From Ochrobactrum sp. Q0168 (GTDB lineage Bacteria > Pseudomonadota > Alphaproteobacteria > Rhizobiales > Rhizobiaceae): 64,000 bases of DNA. Positions 6,945-15,784 of this stretch are shown one piece after another; the stretch's first letter is position 1; each line of letters begins with the position of its first letter. Both the position numbers and the translations under genes were made by a program. The notes under the pieces are model-generated. The model saw nothing but the letters and a program-made list of their open reading frames with translations, was not told the DNA's origin and did not search any database. Where the stretch lies: NCBI RefSeq assembly GCF_016427605.1, contig NZ_JAELXQ010000003.1:1-64000 (forward strand), written 5' to 3'.

Positions 6945-9680
6945 TTAGTTGGTGTTGTAGCCATTGATGGCGACAAAGGGGTTCTGCCCGTTAATCTGTG
7001 CCCTGGAAACTTCCGCGGTGATTTCGCGCGTCTCGCGGGGATAGATGGTGACGTAGTTGTCGTCATAGGTGATGGGCAGAATTTCACCGGAACTGCTGTC
7101 TTTCTGCAATTGGGCGCGCACAAAGAATGCAACGTGATCGGTGGGATTGATAAGCGAGATTTTGAATCGGCGCATGTCTTCTTGCGGCTCGATCTCTGTG
7201 AGTGCTGTTTTGAGTTCCACCTTTGGCATGGTGCTAAGCGGTTTGAAATCCGCCCATTGTTTCTGCTTCAGGATCATGGCGTCCATCATGTTGTCGGGAT
7301 CCATGTCCTCGGGAATGTCGTCCTTGGCCGACTGCCAGTAAGTGTTTTCTGCAAGCACTTCATCCTTGGCACTTTGGAGCTGCAAGCGGACGAAATAGAC
7401 CGTGCCCATGTCGTCGTAACGTGGAAGAGTCAGAGCAACTGTCGAGGTCGTTGGGCTGGTGGATTTGATGGTCGCGTTCTTCTCGTGCTTGAGCTTGCCG
7501 TTTATGTCGTAGAGACGCGCTGTGACCGTCAGATCTTTGAAGCCTTCCAGTGTCTGATTGACGAGATAAATCTGGGCTTTGGAATGGTCGCCAGTTGCAT
7601 AGCCGTCAAAAACCACGCTCAGCGGCTGTAGGGCTTTCTTGGCACCGAAATACCCGCCGCCCTGTTTCATATAATAGTCGAAGAGATGGCCGAAAAACGA
7701 TGGCCAGTGGCTGTTGAGCATCCAGAAGATCGTCATCTTGTGGGTCTCCCAGCCAAGCGCACCATAGGCTTCGTTCTGCGCACGGACATTTTCATAGGCA
7801 ATGAGCTGGGCCTTGCGCGCAAAATCCTCAACGCTGTTCGCGGGGCCATAACGTTTTTCAATAGCGGCCTTGGCACTCTCGAGCGTGCTGTTGCCCGGTG
7901 CGGAGCCGGCGCGCATATACCAGAAATCATTCATCGGCCAGAGCTTGTCCGCCGGCAGGAATTTCTTCAGACTATCCAGAGGCAGTACGGTCTCGTCATT
8001 GCCTGCTTCGGCGACGGAACCCATCGCGCCGGTGATACCGCCCTTGAACCAGAAAGCGGGCGAGCGCCAGGAATAAGGCGCTGCCATATGAATGCCACTC
8101 CAGTTGCTGTTGCGTGCCGAAACGGTATCGACAACAGCGTTCTGCCAATGGAGTTCGTTTAAGATGTTATGGTAATTACCAAGAACATCTGCAGGCGGAA
8201 GTCCGTCGCTACCATTGGCCCAGATGAACGCCGATGCATGCGAACGGAAATCCGCGATCATATCCCGGACTGTGGCAGAAGCGACGACGTGATCTTCTGC
8301 ATCCCAATGGCTCCACAGTTCCCATGCCCCACAACACATGAGGCCGCGCATAACCGGAATGCCTTCTCTGTCGGCCAGATCCAATACGTCGTCATCGGCG
8401 AACTTGCCTTCCCAGCGCAGCATGTTGACCCCAAGGTCTTTTGCATAACGAATGATGTCGCGATCGCGCTGCGGATTGTTGTCGAACAAGAGATCGGGCG
8501 TGTAGGCTGCGCCACGGATCAGATAATCCCGACCGTTGACTTTAATGTAGAAACTGCCCGGATTTGTGAAATTTTGAAAAAGGGCCGTGTCGTCTGTGTG
8601 TTGGGTGATTTTACGTATGCCGAAGTCGGTTGTTGCGGTATCGGAAACCTTGTCGCCGATGCTGAATGTCAGTTTCAGATTGTATAGGTTCGGTTTGCCC
8701 CAGATATAGGGCCACCACACATCAGGCTTGTTTACCGTTAGGGCCTTCAGGTGGTCCGGGGTGAAGCTTTCCTCCCGAGTTTCGTTGCCTTTCAGCGTAA
8801 CAGTCTTTTCAAGGTGAATGCTTGGCTTGCCCTCCCGGGTGATCTCGCCGCTCAGCACCCCCGTGACGGGTTCGGATGAGTGATTGACCAGATTGGCATA
8901 TACATCGAGCTTCGCCGTCTTAAGGTCCGGTACGGTCAGCTCGGCTTTGACATAAGGATTGCGCAAGGCAACGTTGCCGCCATAGGTGAGATAGACCTTG
9001 CGCCAGATGCCTGCGCCCTTATCAGGAATAAAGGAGGTCTTTGTCGCGTAGTCGCCCAAATATTTCAGATTGATCCAGTCCATCCAGGTGTCGGTCAAAT
9101 CGACACCCTCGCCTTGTCCCGGTTTAAGGCTGTCACCCAAAGTCAGGCTGGGGGTGCGCTGCTCTGGGGTGATTTTAACGGCCAGTAGATTATCCGTGCC
9201 GGGGTGGACCAGCTTTGTGACATCGAACTCATATTTGCGGCTCATGCCGACGACTGCATCGGGGCCTGCAATCTGTTGGCCATTCAGCCAGATTTCACCG
9301 CGATAGTTGAGCCCATTGAAGATAAGCGTGTAACGGTCATGACCTGCCGGAACATTGAGTCTGGTCTGATACCACCATTGATGCGTCCATAGATTTTTAT
9401 CAACATTGGCGAGGTTATCACCATAGTAGATGTCCTTGTAGACATTTGCCTTGCTGAGCGCATTCAGAACGGTGGAGGGCATGTTCTGAATAGCGTAGCC
9501 CTTGTCGCCAAGAGGCGTATTGAACACGGTGATCTTCGCAGCTTCAGCGTCGTCATCACGGATGAGACGCCAACCATGCTGCAACTCAATTTTGCCACTG
9601 GTATCCTCGGCGCGTGCTTCGAAGGCCAAAGACGAAGCCAGAATTACTCCGGCAACCAAAAAATACCACCCGCGAGCCAT
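6945..9680 (-). CDS. Exported GH2 glycoside hydrolase, exo-beta-glucosaminidase/mannosidase-like
   Basis: A 911-aa protein with a Sec signal peptide (residues 1-24, ends EARA-EDT). The GH2 sugar-binding domain spans about 30-230, the Ig-like sandwich about 235-355, and the TIM barrel from about 370, followed by C-terminal beta domains. The GIWRKVYL and WWPYIWGKPNLYNL motifs are GH2 hallmarks. In the barrel, the acid/base region reads ANGSDGLPPADV with Asp492, as in CsxA-type exo-beta-D-glucosaminidases, where Asp replaces the usual Glu of NE. The likely nucleophile is Glu558 in GSVAEAGND. This points to the CsxA/plant endo-beta-mannosidase branch rather than beta-galactosidase. It lies 207 nt downstream of the GH1 gene with a hairpin between. 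The exact glycan is unknown. Confidence 0.85.
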   Translation of the reverse strand: MARGWYFLVAGVILASSLAFEARAEDTSGKIELQHGWRLIRDDDAEAAKITVFNTPLGDKGYAIQNMPSTVLNALSKANVYKDIYYGDNLANVDKNLWTHQWWYQTRLNVPAGHDRYTLIFNGLNYRGEIWLNGQQIAGPDAVVGMSRKYEFDVTKLVHPGTDNLLAVKITPEQRTPSLTLGDSLKPGQGEGVDLTDTWMDWINLKYLGDYATKTSFIPDKGAGIWRKVYLTYGGNVALRNPYVKAELTVPDLKTAKLDVYANLVNHSSEPVTGVLSGEITREGKPSIHLEKTVTLKGNETREESFTPDHLKALTVNKPDVWWPYIWGKPNLYNLKLTFSIGDKVSDTATTDFGIRKITQHTDDTALFQNFTNPGSFYIKVNGRDYLIRGAAYTPDLLFDNNPQRDRDIIRYAKDLGVNMLRWEGKFADDDVLDLADREGIPVMRGLMCCGAWELWSHWDAEDHVVASATVRDMIADFRSHASAFIWANGSDGLPPADVLGNYHNILNELHWQNAVVDTVSARNSNWSGIHMAAPYSWRSPAFWFKGGITGAMGSVAEAGNDETVLPLDSLKKFLPADKLWPMNDFWYMRAGSAPGNSTLESAKAAIEKRYGPANSVEDFARKAQLIAYENVRAQNEAYGALGWETHKMTIFWMLNSHWPSFFGHLFDYYMKQGGGYFGAKKALQPLSVVFDGYATGDHSKAQIYLVNQTLEGFKDLTVTARLYDINGKLKHEKNATIKSTSPTTSTVALTLPRYDDMGTVYFVRLQLQSAKDEVLAENTYWQSAKDDIPEDMDPDNMMDAMILKQKQWADFKPLSTMPKVELKTALTEIEPQEDMRRFKISLINPTDHVAFFVRAQLQKDSSSGEILPITYDDNYVTIYPRETREITAEVSRAQINGQNPFVAINGYNTN

Positions 9681-9816
9681 TTGCCCTCCAATGTGTACAG
9701 GTCGGAACGCTAACGCTTATGCCCTCGGATCGATTCGTCGTCTCTATTTCGTCAAGCTGACAGCGTTATGCTGGATGAAAACGCAACAATATTCTTTCAA
9801 AGAATGCCGGCAATTT

Positions 9817-9867
9817 GATCCCGACATTCGCTGTTTAATGACATTGGTATGGGCGAGTGTCGGGATC
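9817..9867. repeat. Long inverted repeat between the GH1 and GH2 genes
   Basis: Arms GATCCCGACATTCGC (9817-9831) and GCGAGTGTCGGGATC (9853-9867) pair over 15 positions with one mismatch around a 21-nt loop. It sits just after the GH1 stop on the coding (minus) strand. No T-run follows, so it is not a standard terminator; it may stabilise or process the mRNA and uncouple GH1 from GH2 expression. Confidence 0.65.
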
Positions 9868-9887
9868 GTTCTCAATGGTGAAAATGC

Positions 9888-11306
9888 TTATGCAATGGCA
9901 TTGGTTTTACAGCATTTTCCGAGATACTCGAGGCTGCGCTTTGGTGTTCTTATCTGCGTTTTAGGATCAACCTTGATCAAACCGAAGTTCTTTGCGAACC
10001 CTTCGTTCCATTCCCAATTGTCCGTGGAAGACCAGTAAACCAGCCCCTTCAGGTTTACACCCTTTTGCATCGCCTTATAGGCTTCCTCAATGTAGCCTTT
10101 GATGAACTCAACCCGCGTTGTGTCCTCGACAAAACCATTGTCGACGGTGTTAGGTTCGTCAACGGGGAAGCCAAATTCGGTGACGTAAATGTCGGGAGCA
10201 CCATAACCGTTGTGGACACGGAGCAGCGTTTCCGAAAACCCATCCGGTTCATAGGGCAAATATTTGGTGAGCTTGAGGTTATCTGGAGGCGTGTCCTGCA
10301 CGAAACCAAGAGGCGTGTGGGGCTCGGCCTTGACGTAAAATCGTGAGTAGTAATTCACGCCGAGAAAGTCAGGTTTCGCGGCGATGATTTCCATATCACC
10401 GGGCTGGATGACGGGAGCAACTAATGCGCGCACTTCTGCTGGGTATTCCTGGCCGAACAGCGGATCGAGATAGGCCGTGTTCCAGTAGGCATCCATAGTT
10501 CGGATGATTTTTTCATCCTCCGGGAAGTTGGACTTGGAACGGACAGTCTGGAGATTAAGGGTGGTGCCCACTTTGGCGTCTTTCGGCAGGTTTGCCCGCG
10601 CCGTGGCGATGATAAGTCCTTGAGCGACATTTTGATGATGGATTGCATCGCCCATCGCTCTCAGGGATATGTATCCGGGTGCAAAACGTCCCGAGCCATA
10701 GCCGAAGGTGGAAACGGTTCCAGGCTCGTTCATGGCGATCCAGAGCTTGATGCGGTCGCCAAACTTTCGGGTAACAATCTCCGCATAGTCGGCGGCATAT
10801 TGTATGATTTCACGATTGCGAAAATTTCCAGCCCATACCGGGTTCTCGAAATGCACGATGGTTGCCATGGGGTCGAGCCCAAGGCGCAACATTTCGTCGA
10901 TCATGCGGTCATAGAGGTCCAATGCGGCAATGCTTGGCGCCCCCGGCCCTTCGGGCTGGATGCGTGACCAGTAGAAAGAAAAGCGAAAGCTATTCAAACC
11001 GGCTTTTGACAATAGGGCGAATTCTTCGCCGTAGCGCGTTTCGAATTGCGTGTTCGTTTCGTTGGTTGAGCCGTCGTGGATCCTGCCCGAAATATCTGCG
11101 AAAACATCCCAGTTGCTACGTCCGCGCCCGGCGCGGCTCTCTGCTTGGGCGGCGGCTGAAGCCACCCCCCACTTGAAACCAGCTGGAAAAGCCTTCTCCT
11201 CAGCAAAGGCAAACTCGGGAACAACGGCGGAAGCCGCAGAAGCCCCTGCCACCTTTAGAAACGAACGTCGTGAGAAGCTAAGCCGGCTTGCCAGTTCGTG
11301 GTCCAT
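9888..11306 (-). CDS. Tat-exported GH1 family beta-glycosidase
   Basis: A 472-aa protein. A twin-arginine signal (SRRSFLKVAG, residues 12-21) precedes a hydrophobic stretch ending EFAFA-EEK. The rest is a GH1 TIM barrel: acid/base Glu194 in AMNEPG and nucleophile Glu377 in YVTEFG. Two usual GH1 motifs are altered: the HWDLP segment reads HFENP and TENG reads TEFG, so this is a divergent subgroup. ATG at 11306 is preferred over TTG at 11342 because AGGA lies 8-9 nt upstream and the Tat motif is then near the N-terminus. Export already folded through Tat is unusual for GH1, most of which are cytoplasmic. First gene of a leftward cluster and divergent from an AraC regulator. Confidence 0.88.
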   Translation of the reverse strand: MDHELASRLSFSRRSFLKVAGASAASAVVPEFAFAEEKAFPAGFKWGVASAAAQAESRAGRGRSNWDVFADISGRIHDGSTNETNTQFETRYGEEFALLSKAGLNSFRFSFYWSRIQPEGPGAPSIAALDLYDRMIDEMLRLGLDPMATIVHFENPVWAGNFRNREIIQYAADYAEIVTRKFGDRIKLWIAMNEPGTVSTFGYGSGRFAPGYISLRAMGDAIHHQNVAQGLIIATARANLPKDAKVGTTLNLQTVRSKSNFPEDEKIIRTMDAYWNTAYLDPLFGQEYPAEVRALVAPVIQPGDMEIIAAKPDFLGVNYYSRFYVKAEPHTPLGFVQDTPPDNLKLTKYLPYEPDGFSETLLRVHNGYGAPDIYVTEFGFPVDEPNTVDNGFVEDTTRVEFIKGYIEEAYKAMQKGVNLKGLVYWSSTDNWEWNEGFAKNFGLIKVDPKTQIRTPKRSLEYLGKCCKTNAIA

Positions 11307-11808
11307 CGCAAGATCCTGTGTTTGAAAGGATTGATTGGCCAATTTTTAAAAGGCAATAATCGGACATTTGAAATGTATGAACTTTTCAATTGCACTGAGA
11401 ACTAGCCTTGGAAAAACTTGATCGTCACTGTTGGGCTCATGTGTTTCATAATGAAACACATGTATTTATTTTCTTCAAACATGAGCTATATGCAAAAATT
11501 GAAGAGGGGCAATACGCTTTTGTCCCATATTGGATATAATATTATCCCTATCTAATAAATATCGAAAGATATTAGATTCTATTTGGAAATAAAATTCGGT
11601 CGGTTTATATATATATCGAGAAAAATAAAAGCGAGTTTCCTGCGTCAAGTAATTATTGCTTGATCAAGAGTGGCTATCTTTGTCTGCATTTCATGAATAT
11701 CACAGAGGGTTTGCCGTGCAGGAAGAAATCCTGTCGATATTCTGTGATCAACGAAAATAATAAATGCTCGCAATATTTGTGCGCGGCTCGAAGAAAGGCT
11801 GGTAAATC
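11307..11808. other. Divergent AT-rich promoter region, GH1 cluster / AraC gene
   Basis: 502 nt with no credible gene. It is strongly AT-rich (11480-11660), unlike the coding regions, and holds a long palindrome at 11438-11462. It is expected to carry the promoters of the GH1 cluster (leftward) and of the AraC gene (rightward). No clean -35/-10 pair is claimed. Confidence 0.6.
11438..11462. promoter_or_regulatory. 25-nt near-perfect palindromic operator
   Basis: Two 12-nt arms, CATGTGTTTCAT and its exact reverse complement, flank a single A. It lies about 132 nt upstream of the GH1 start. The inner GTTTCAT/ATGAAAC matches the palindrome before the autotransporter gene (5854-5865). Symmetry of this length points to a dimeric repressor or activator; AraC proteins more often bind direct repeats, so the cognate factor may be encoded elsewhere. 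Confidence 0.65.
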
Positions 11809-12834
11809 GTGCCGGAATTTTTTCTCTCAACCGATATGGTGGATGAAAAACATCGCAATGCCTTCTGGAAGGAAGTATCGAAGCTTATATACGAAGTCTC
11901 CCCCGTGGACGAAAATGGTCAGGCTGAACTGATTGGCACCATTCGCTCACGGATTTTTGACAGTATGGTTCTGGGCGACACGACATTCAACGAGCAGATT
12001 TGTCGGCGCACGCCGGAGATTATTGCGCGTTCGAATCTGGATATCTGCCTACTACAACTTGTCCTGTCGGGTGAATATACCGGCGACTTCGACGGCAGGC
12101 AGGTTCAGGTACAGCCGGGCGACATGTTTTTTGTGGACCTGGCGAAAGTGCTGGACAGCCGCAAGGAAGCCGGTGCGCGTGTGACCTTGGCGATCCCCCG
12201 ATTTGAGATGAACAAGTGGTTCCCCTCGAAGGATCTGCACGGACTGGTTTTGCCTCGGAATGTAAACATCAATCAGGTGCTGTTCGATTTCATTTTGAGT
12301 CTGGATGGTGCGCTGGATTTCATTCAGGAAAATGAAATACCGGGAATCAAGGAAGCGCTTGTTTTGCTGCTGGTCGCAGCCGTAAACGGCGTTGCGCTCT
12401 CTCCGGCGCAATCGAGTGCCATTGACCACTCAATGCGACAAAGAGTGATAGACTATATCGATCTGAATATCCGCGACCGGCGCTTGAGTCCCAAGACGAT
12501 CATGGCGCATTTCAAACTCTCCCACTCGCATCTGTACCGACAATTCGAGCAGGATGATGGCATCACCAAATTGATCCGGCAAAAACGTCTGGATCTGGCG
12601 TACCGCTATCTGATTCATAGCAAAGGCAAGGCGGAAACCCTCAAAGAGATTGCATATAAATGCGGCTTCTCGGATCGCGCGCAGTTTACGCGATTGTTCA
12701 AGGATCGGTACGATGTTTCGCCACAAGATCTGCGCGAACTGAAACAAGTGCCAGGGCATGATCCGATGTCGGCGTCCAATTTGCACCAGCATATCCAGGA
12801 TCACCTGACGCGTATACAGCCAGCCAAATCTTGA
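11809..12834 (+). CDS. AraC-family transcriptional regulator
   Basis: A 341-aa regulator. The N-terminal half (about 1-190) resembles the AraC-binding-like domain found in FeaR/NitR-type regulators (FFLSTDMVDEKHRNAFWKEV). The C-terminus (about 210-315) has the double helix-turn-helix: MAHFKLSHSHLYRQF and LKEIAYKCGFSDRAQFTRLFK, then YDVSPQDLREL. The start is GTG at 11809, which keeps the whole conserved N-terminus; AAAGG lies about 15 nt upstream, so initiation may be weak. It is divergent from the GH1-GH2-channel-autotransporter block and is the obvious local regulator candidate. Its stop is 4 nt from the end of the convergent FAD protein gene. Confidence 0.88.
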   Translation: MPEFFLSTDMVDEKHRNAFWKEVSKLIYEVSPVDENGQAELIGTIRSRIFDSMVLGDTTFNEQICRRTPEIIARSNLDICLLQLVLSGEYTGDFDGRQVQVQPGDMFFVDLAKVLDSRKEAGARVTLAIPRFEMNKWFPSKDLHGLVLPRNVNINQVLFDFILSLDGALDFIQENEIPGIKEALVLLLVAAVNGVALSPAQSSAIDHSMRQRVIDYIDLNIRDRRLSPKTIMAHFKLSHSHLYRQFEQDDGITKLIRQKRLDLAYRYLIHSKGKAETLKEIAYKCGFSDRAQFTRLFKDRYDVSPQDLRELKQVPGHDPMSASNLHQHIQDHLTRIQPAKS

Positions 12835-12838
12835 AGAT

Positions 12839-14278
12839 TCAGACCGCAGCCTTTTCAAGGACGCGGTCTTGTTCAGCAATCAACGTGGCAATGATGCCAG
12901 CGACGAGAACGGCGTGCTCGCTAACTTGCGGCAGTCCCATCAGCTCGCCGAAGGTCCCGCGCGCCAGCGGTCCGGCAATCAGCAAGGTCTCGTCGGCGAA
13001 GCCCGATGTGGAGATTGCGTGAGTTTGCCGGTCGCAAAGAAGGCCAAGTCCGGTCGGGCAAAGAGCCAGATGTCCGGCTTCGGCAAGCGCTGACAGCAAG
13101 GGCTGCGATCTGAGAATGCTGCCATGACCGGGTCCGGTGGTGACGATGATCTTGTCCACGTCAAGGATAGCGAGTTCGTCTCTCCGGCGATCTTTCAGGC
13201 CGATGCGTAAAATGTCGCCGGAGCTAGCCGCGCTGCGGATGGAAGCGGCGCGGACAGACAGGCTGCCATCGGCGACAGCGCGGTCCAGCGCGTTTTCAAC
13301 CTGGGGCGCTATGCGAAACCGATGCACATCCCAGAAAGGACGCACATGGCGTGCGATACGTCTGCGTTCAGAAACGGGCATAGCCTGCCAGATATCCTGC
13401 CCTTGAAGGCGGACCGCGTCGAGAACCGGATGCCAGCTCAACCCCTCGGCGACTGCGGCTTTGATGGTTTCACGGACCCGTTGCAGCAATTGTGAAGCGC
13501 TGAGTAATGGTTGGGTTGTGAAGTCGCCATAAGGGTCATGGGCGGTGCGGGGATGCCCGCGTGAGCGAAGACCACGGCGGGAAATCGAAACGATCTGCCC
13601 CCTATGGCCATGCGCTTTCAGCGTGGCGATCACATCGGCTGCCGTCAGCCCGTTGCCGACCACCAGCACGCGGTCATCCGGCTGGACATTCTCCAGCGCG
13701 CCGGGACGCGTCGCGTCGGCGATCAGCCCCGGATGCTCGCTGATCGGCGCAAGCACACCAGGCAGGGATGGAGCGGGATGGCTGACGGCCAATACAACGA
13801 TATCAGCAACAACAGGTTCGCCATCTTCGGTGTTGATTGTCCAGAAGCTGTTATCCTTGGTTGCTTTCATGGCGCGGGTGCGGCGGTGTTCCACACGTCC
13901 GGCTTCAATCATCGGTGACAGTCTTGAGGACGCATAAAGCCCGAATACCGTGCGGGCAGGGAAGGGCGCACCCTCGTTGCTGAAAGCATCCGGGTCGCCT
14001 TCCAGTATCCCGGTTTCCAAAAGCCAGTTGCTGAAATCCTGTGGCTCGTCGGGCAGGATGGACATCCGGTCGGCGGGCACGTTGATGCGGTGCACGGGTT
14101 CCAGCGTATCATAGGCCAGACCGCGCCCCAGATTTTCGCGCGGTTCAATCACCACGATCCGCCAGTTGGCGTCATGCCCTTGTTGGGACAGCTGGCGCGC
14201 CAGATGCAGCGCAACAGCCGCGCCTGTAAAACCGCCGCCGATAATGGCGACGGTGCCGGTTTGGGCATTGATCGGCAT
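12839..14278 (-). CDS. FAD/NAD(P)-binding protein, YdhS-like
   Basis: A protein of about 479 aa. It has an N-terminal dinucleotide-binding motif (GTVAIIGGGFTGAAVALHLA) and a second, VLVVGNGLTAADVIATL, near the middle, the pattern of the NAD_binding_9/YdhS family and flavoprotein monooxygenase-like oxidoreductases. ATG at 14278 is preferred; a GTG at 14290 overlaps the upstream stop as GTGA and is an alternative. Either way it is translationally coupled to the SsuD-like monooxygenase gene just upstream. The pair could form a two-component system in which this protein supplies reduced flavin or processes the product; that is inference. Confidence 0.75.
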   Translation of the reverse strand: MPINAQTGTVAIIGGGFTGAAVALHLARQLSQQGHDANWRIVVIEPRENLGRGLAYDTLEPVHRINVPADRMSILPDEPQDFSNWLLETGILEGDPDAFSNEGAPFPARTVFGLYASSRLSPMIEAGRVEHRRTRAMKATKDNSFWTINTEDGEPVVADIVVLAVSHPAPSLPGVLAPISEHPGLIADATRPGALENVQPDDRVLVVGNGLTAADVIATLKAHGHRGQIVSISRRGLRSRGHPRTAHDPYGDFTTQPLLSASQLLQRVRETIKAAVAEGLSWHPVLDAVRLQGQDIWQAMPVSERRRIARHVRPFWDVHRFRIAPQVENALDRAVADGSLSVRAASIRSAASSGDILRIGLKDRRRDELAILDVDKIIVTTGPGHGSILRSQPLLSALAEAGHLALCPTGLGLLCDRQTHAISTSGFADETLLIAGPLARGTFGELMGLPQVSEHAVLVAGIIATLIAEQDRVLEKAAV

Positions 14279-14286
14279 TTCAAATC

Positions 14287-15459
14287 TCACGAGCCGGAAG
14301 CGACCTTTACATTACCCCCATGTCCGCCCCCGCCAAAGACCTGTTTTTTGCCAAAGGACGAACGGAGCTGGTTGCGCGGTCCTTCCAGTCCCAATTCGGG
14401 GAAGAGGAGTTCGGAAACGCGATAGGCTTCTTCCAGATGCGGATAGCCAGAGGCGATCACCGTATCGATGCCCAGTTCCTGATATTCACGCAGTCGGGCA
14501 GCAACGGTCTGGGGCGACCCGACTAAGGCGGTCCCGGCTCCGGATCGCACAAGACCGATGCCAGCCCAGAGATTGGGCGAGACTTCCAGCTTGTCGCGGC
14601 GACCATTGTGCAAGGCGACCATGCGGGCCTGACCGACAGAATCGGAATTCTTCAGGAAAACCTGCTGGGCGGCGGCGATGGTTTCATCATCGAGATGCGC
14701 AATCAGACGGTCGGCGGCTTCCCAGGCTTCCGCGTCGGTTTCGCGCACGATGAAATGCAGGCGGATACCGAACGAAATCTGGTCGTCGCGGCCTTTGGCC
14801 TTGGCCGCTTTGCGAACAGCGGCGATCTTTTCGCCGACTTGTGCTGGAGGTTCGCCCCAGGTCAGGTATTTGTCGACAAGACCGACAGAAAAATCGATGC
14901 CAGCCTGCGACGAACCACCGAAATAGATCGGCGGGCGTGCCTGCACGGGCGGCAGGCCGAGAGCAGCGTCGTGGGCCTTGATGTATTTGCCGTCGAGATT
15001 GCCATGACCTGTTTCGATCAGATCGTTGAACACCTGGAAAAATTCATCGGCATGGTCGTAGCGTTCGTCATGCGGGAGGAAAATGCCGTCGCCAGCCAGT
15101 TCCTGCTGGCTGCCACCGACGACGATATTGAGAAGCAGCCTGCCGTGAGACACGCGGTCGAGCGTCGAAGCGAGGCGGGCATAATAAGCGGGAGAGGCGA
15201 CGCCGGGCCGGATCGCGACAAGGAATTTCAGCTTTTCTGTGTAAGCGGCAAGATTGGCGGCCAGAACGAAAGGCTCTTCGCAGGCAGCCCCTGTAGGGAT
15301 GAGAACCCCCGAATAGCCGAGGCGGTCGGCGGCCTGTGCGATTTCCCGAAAATAGGTGGGATCGGAAGGGCGGCTCAGCGCATCTGTTCCCAGATAGGTG
15401 CCGTCGCCCGAAGACGGGATGAACCAGAGAAAATCGAGCGGCTTTCCATTGGCGGACAT
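14287..15459 (-). CDS. ssuD: FMNH2-dependent alkanesulfonate monooxygenase (SsuD-like)
   Basis: A 390-aa luciferase-like monooxygenase. SsuD features are present: Cys60 in GAACEEPF (Cys54 in E. coli), Arg233 and His235 in GIRLHF (Arg226/His228), the [13 protein letters not shown] segment, and a C-terminus of the SsuD type extended by a Gly-rich tail. The enzyme releases sulfite from alkanesulfonates using reduced FMN. No SsuE reductase and no SsuABC transporter adjoin it; instead an FAD/NAD(P)-binding protein follows directly. The start follows GGAAGAAAGG. Related substrates such as methanesulfonate or organosulfones are possible. Confidence 0.82.
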   Translation of the reverse strand: MSANGKPLDFLWFIPSSGDGTYLGTDALSRPSDPTYFREIAQAADRLGYSGVLIPTGAACEEPFVLAANLAAYTEKLKFLVAIRPGVASPAYYARLASTLDRVSHGRLLLNIVVGGSQQELAGDGIFLPHDERYDHADEFFQVFNDLIETGHGNLDGKYIKAHDAALGLPPVQARPPIYFGGSSQAGIDFSVGLVDKYLTWGEPPAQVGEKIAAVRKAAKAKGRDDQISFGIRLHFIVRETDAEAWEAADRLIAHLDDETIAAAQQVFLKNSDSVGQARMVALHNGRRDKLEVSPNLWAGIGLVRSGAGTALVGSPQTVAARLREYQELGIDTVIASGYPHLEEAYRVSELLFPELGLEGPRNQLRSSFGKKQVFGGGGHGGNVKVASGS

Positions 15460-15784
15460 GAGAGACCTTTCTTCCAGTGTTCCATATGCCCGCGCATTGC
15501 CCGATGGATACCATCGGGGCCTGCAGCAGCGCAGTGTGTTTGGGGAATATTGTACCTGAGCAGATCGCGCACTTAAGGAATGCGATGCTAAAAACTGCGC
15601 CTTAGGTGAAGTTTATCGGTGCGCTTGACCGCTTTATTGCGAAACTTGATTGCTGTTGTCTCAGGGGCGGGGCGGGATAAGCAGCAAAGCGTCAACTCTG
15701 TGGGTCTTGCATCGATAATCGGAGAAACTTATTCCGATTTCCACTCCTGAGCGCTATTTCTATACAGTGAAAAGAGGAGCCAGA
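15460..15784. other. Divergent intergenic region, ssuD-like / LacI gene
   Basis: 325 nt without a gene. An inverted repeat AATCGGA (15717-15723) / TCCGATT (15733-15739) lies about 50 nt before the LacI-family start and could be an autoregulatory site. Nothing else stands out. Confidence 0.5.
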
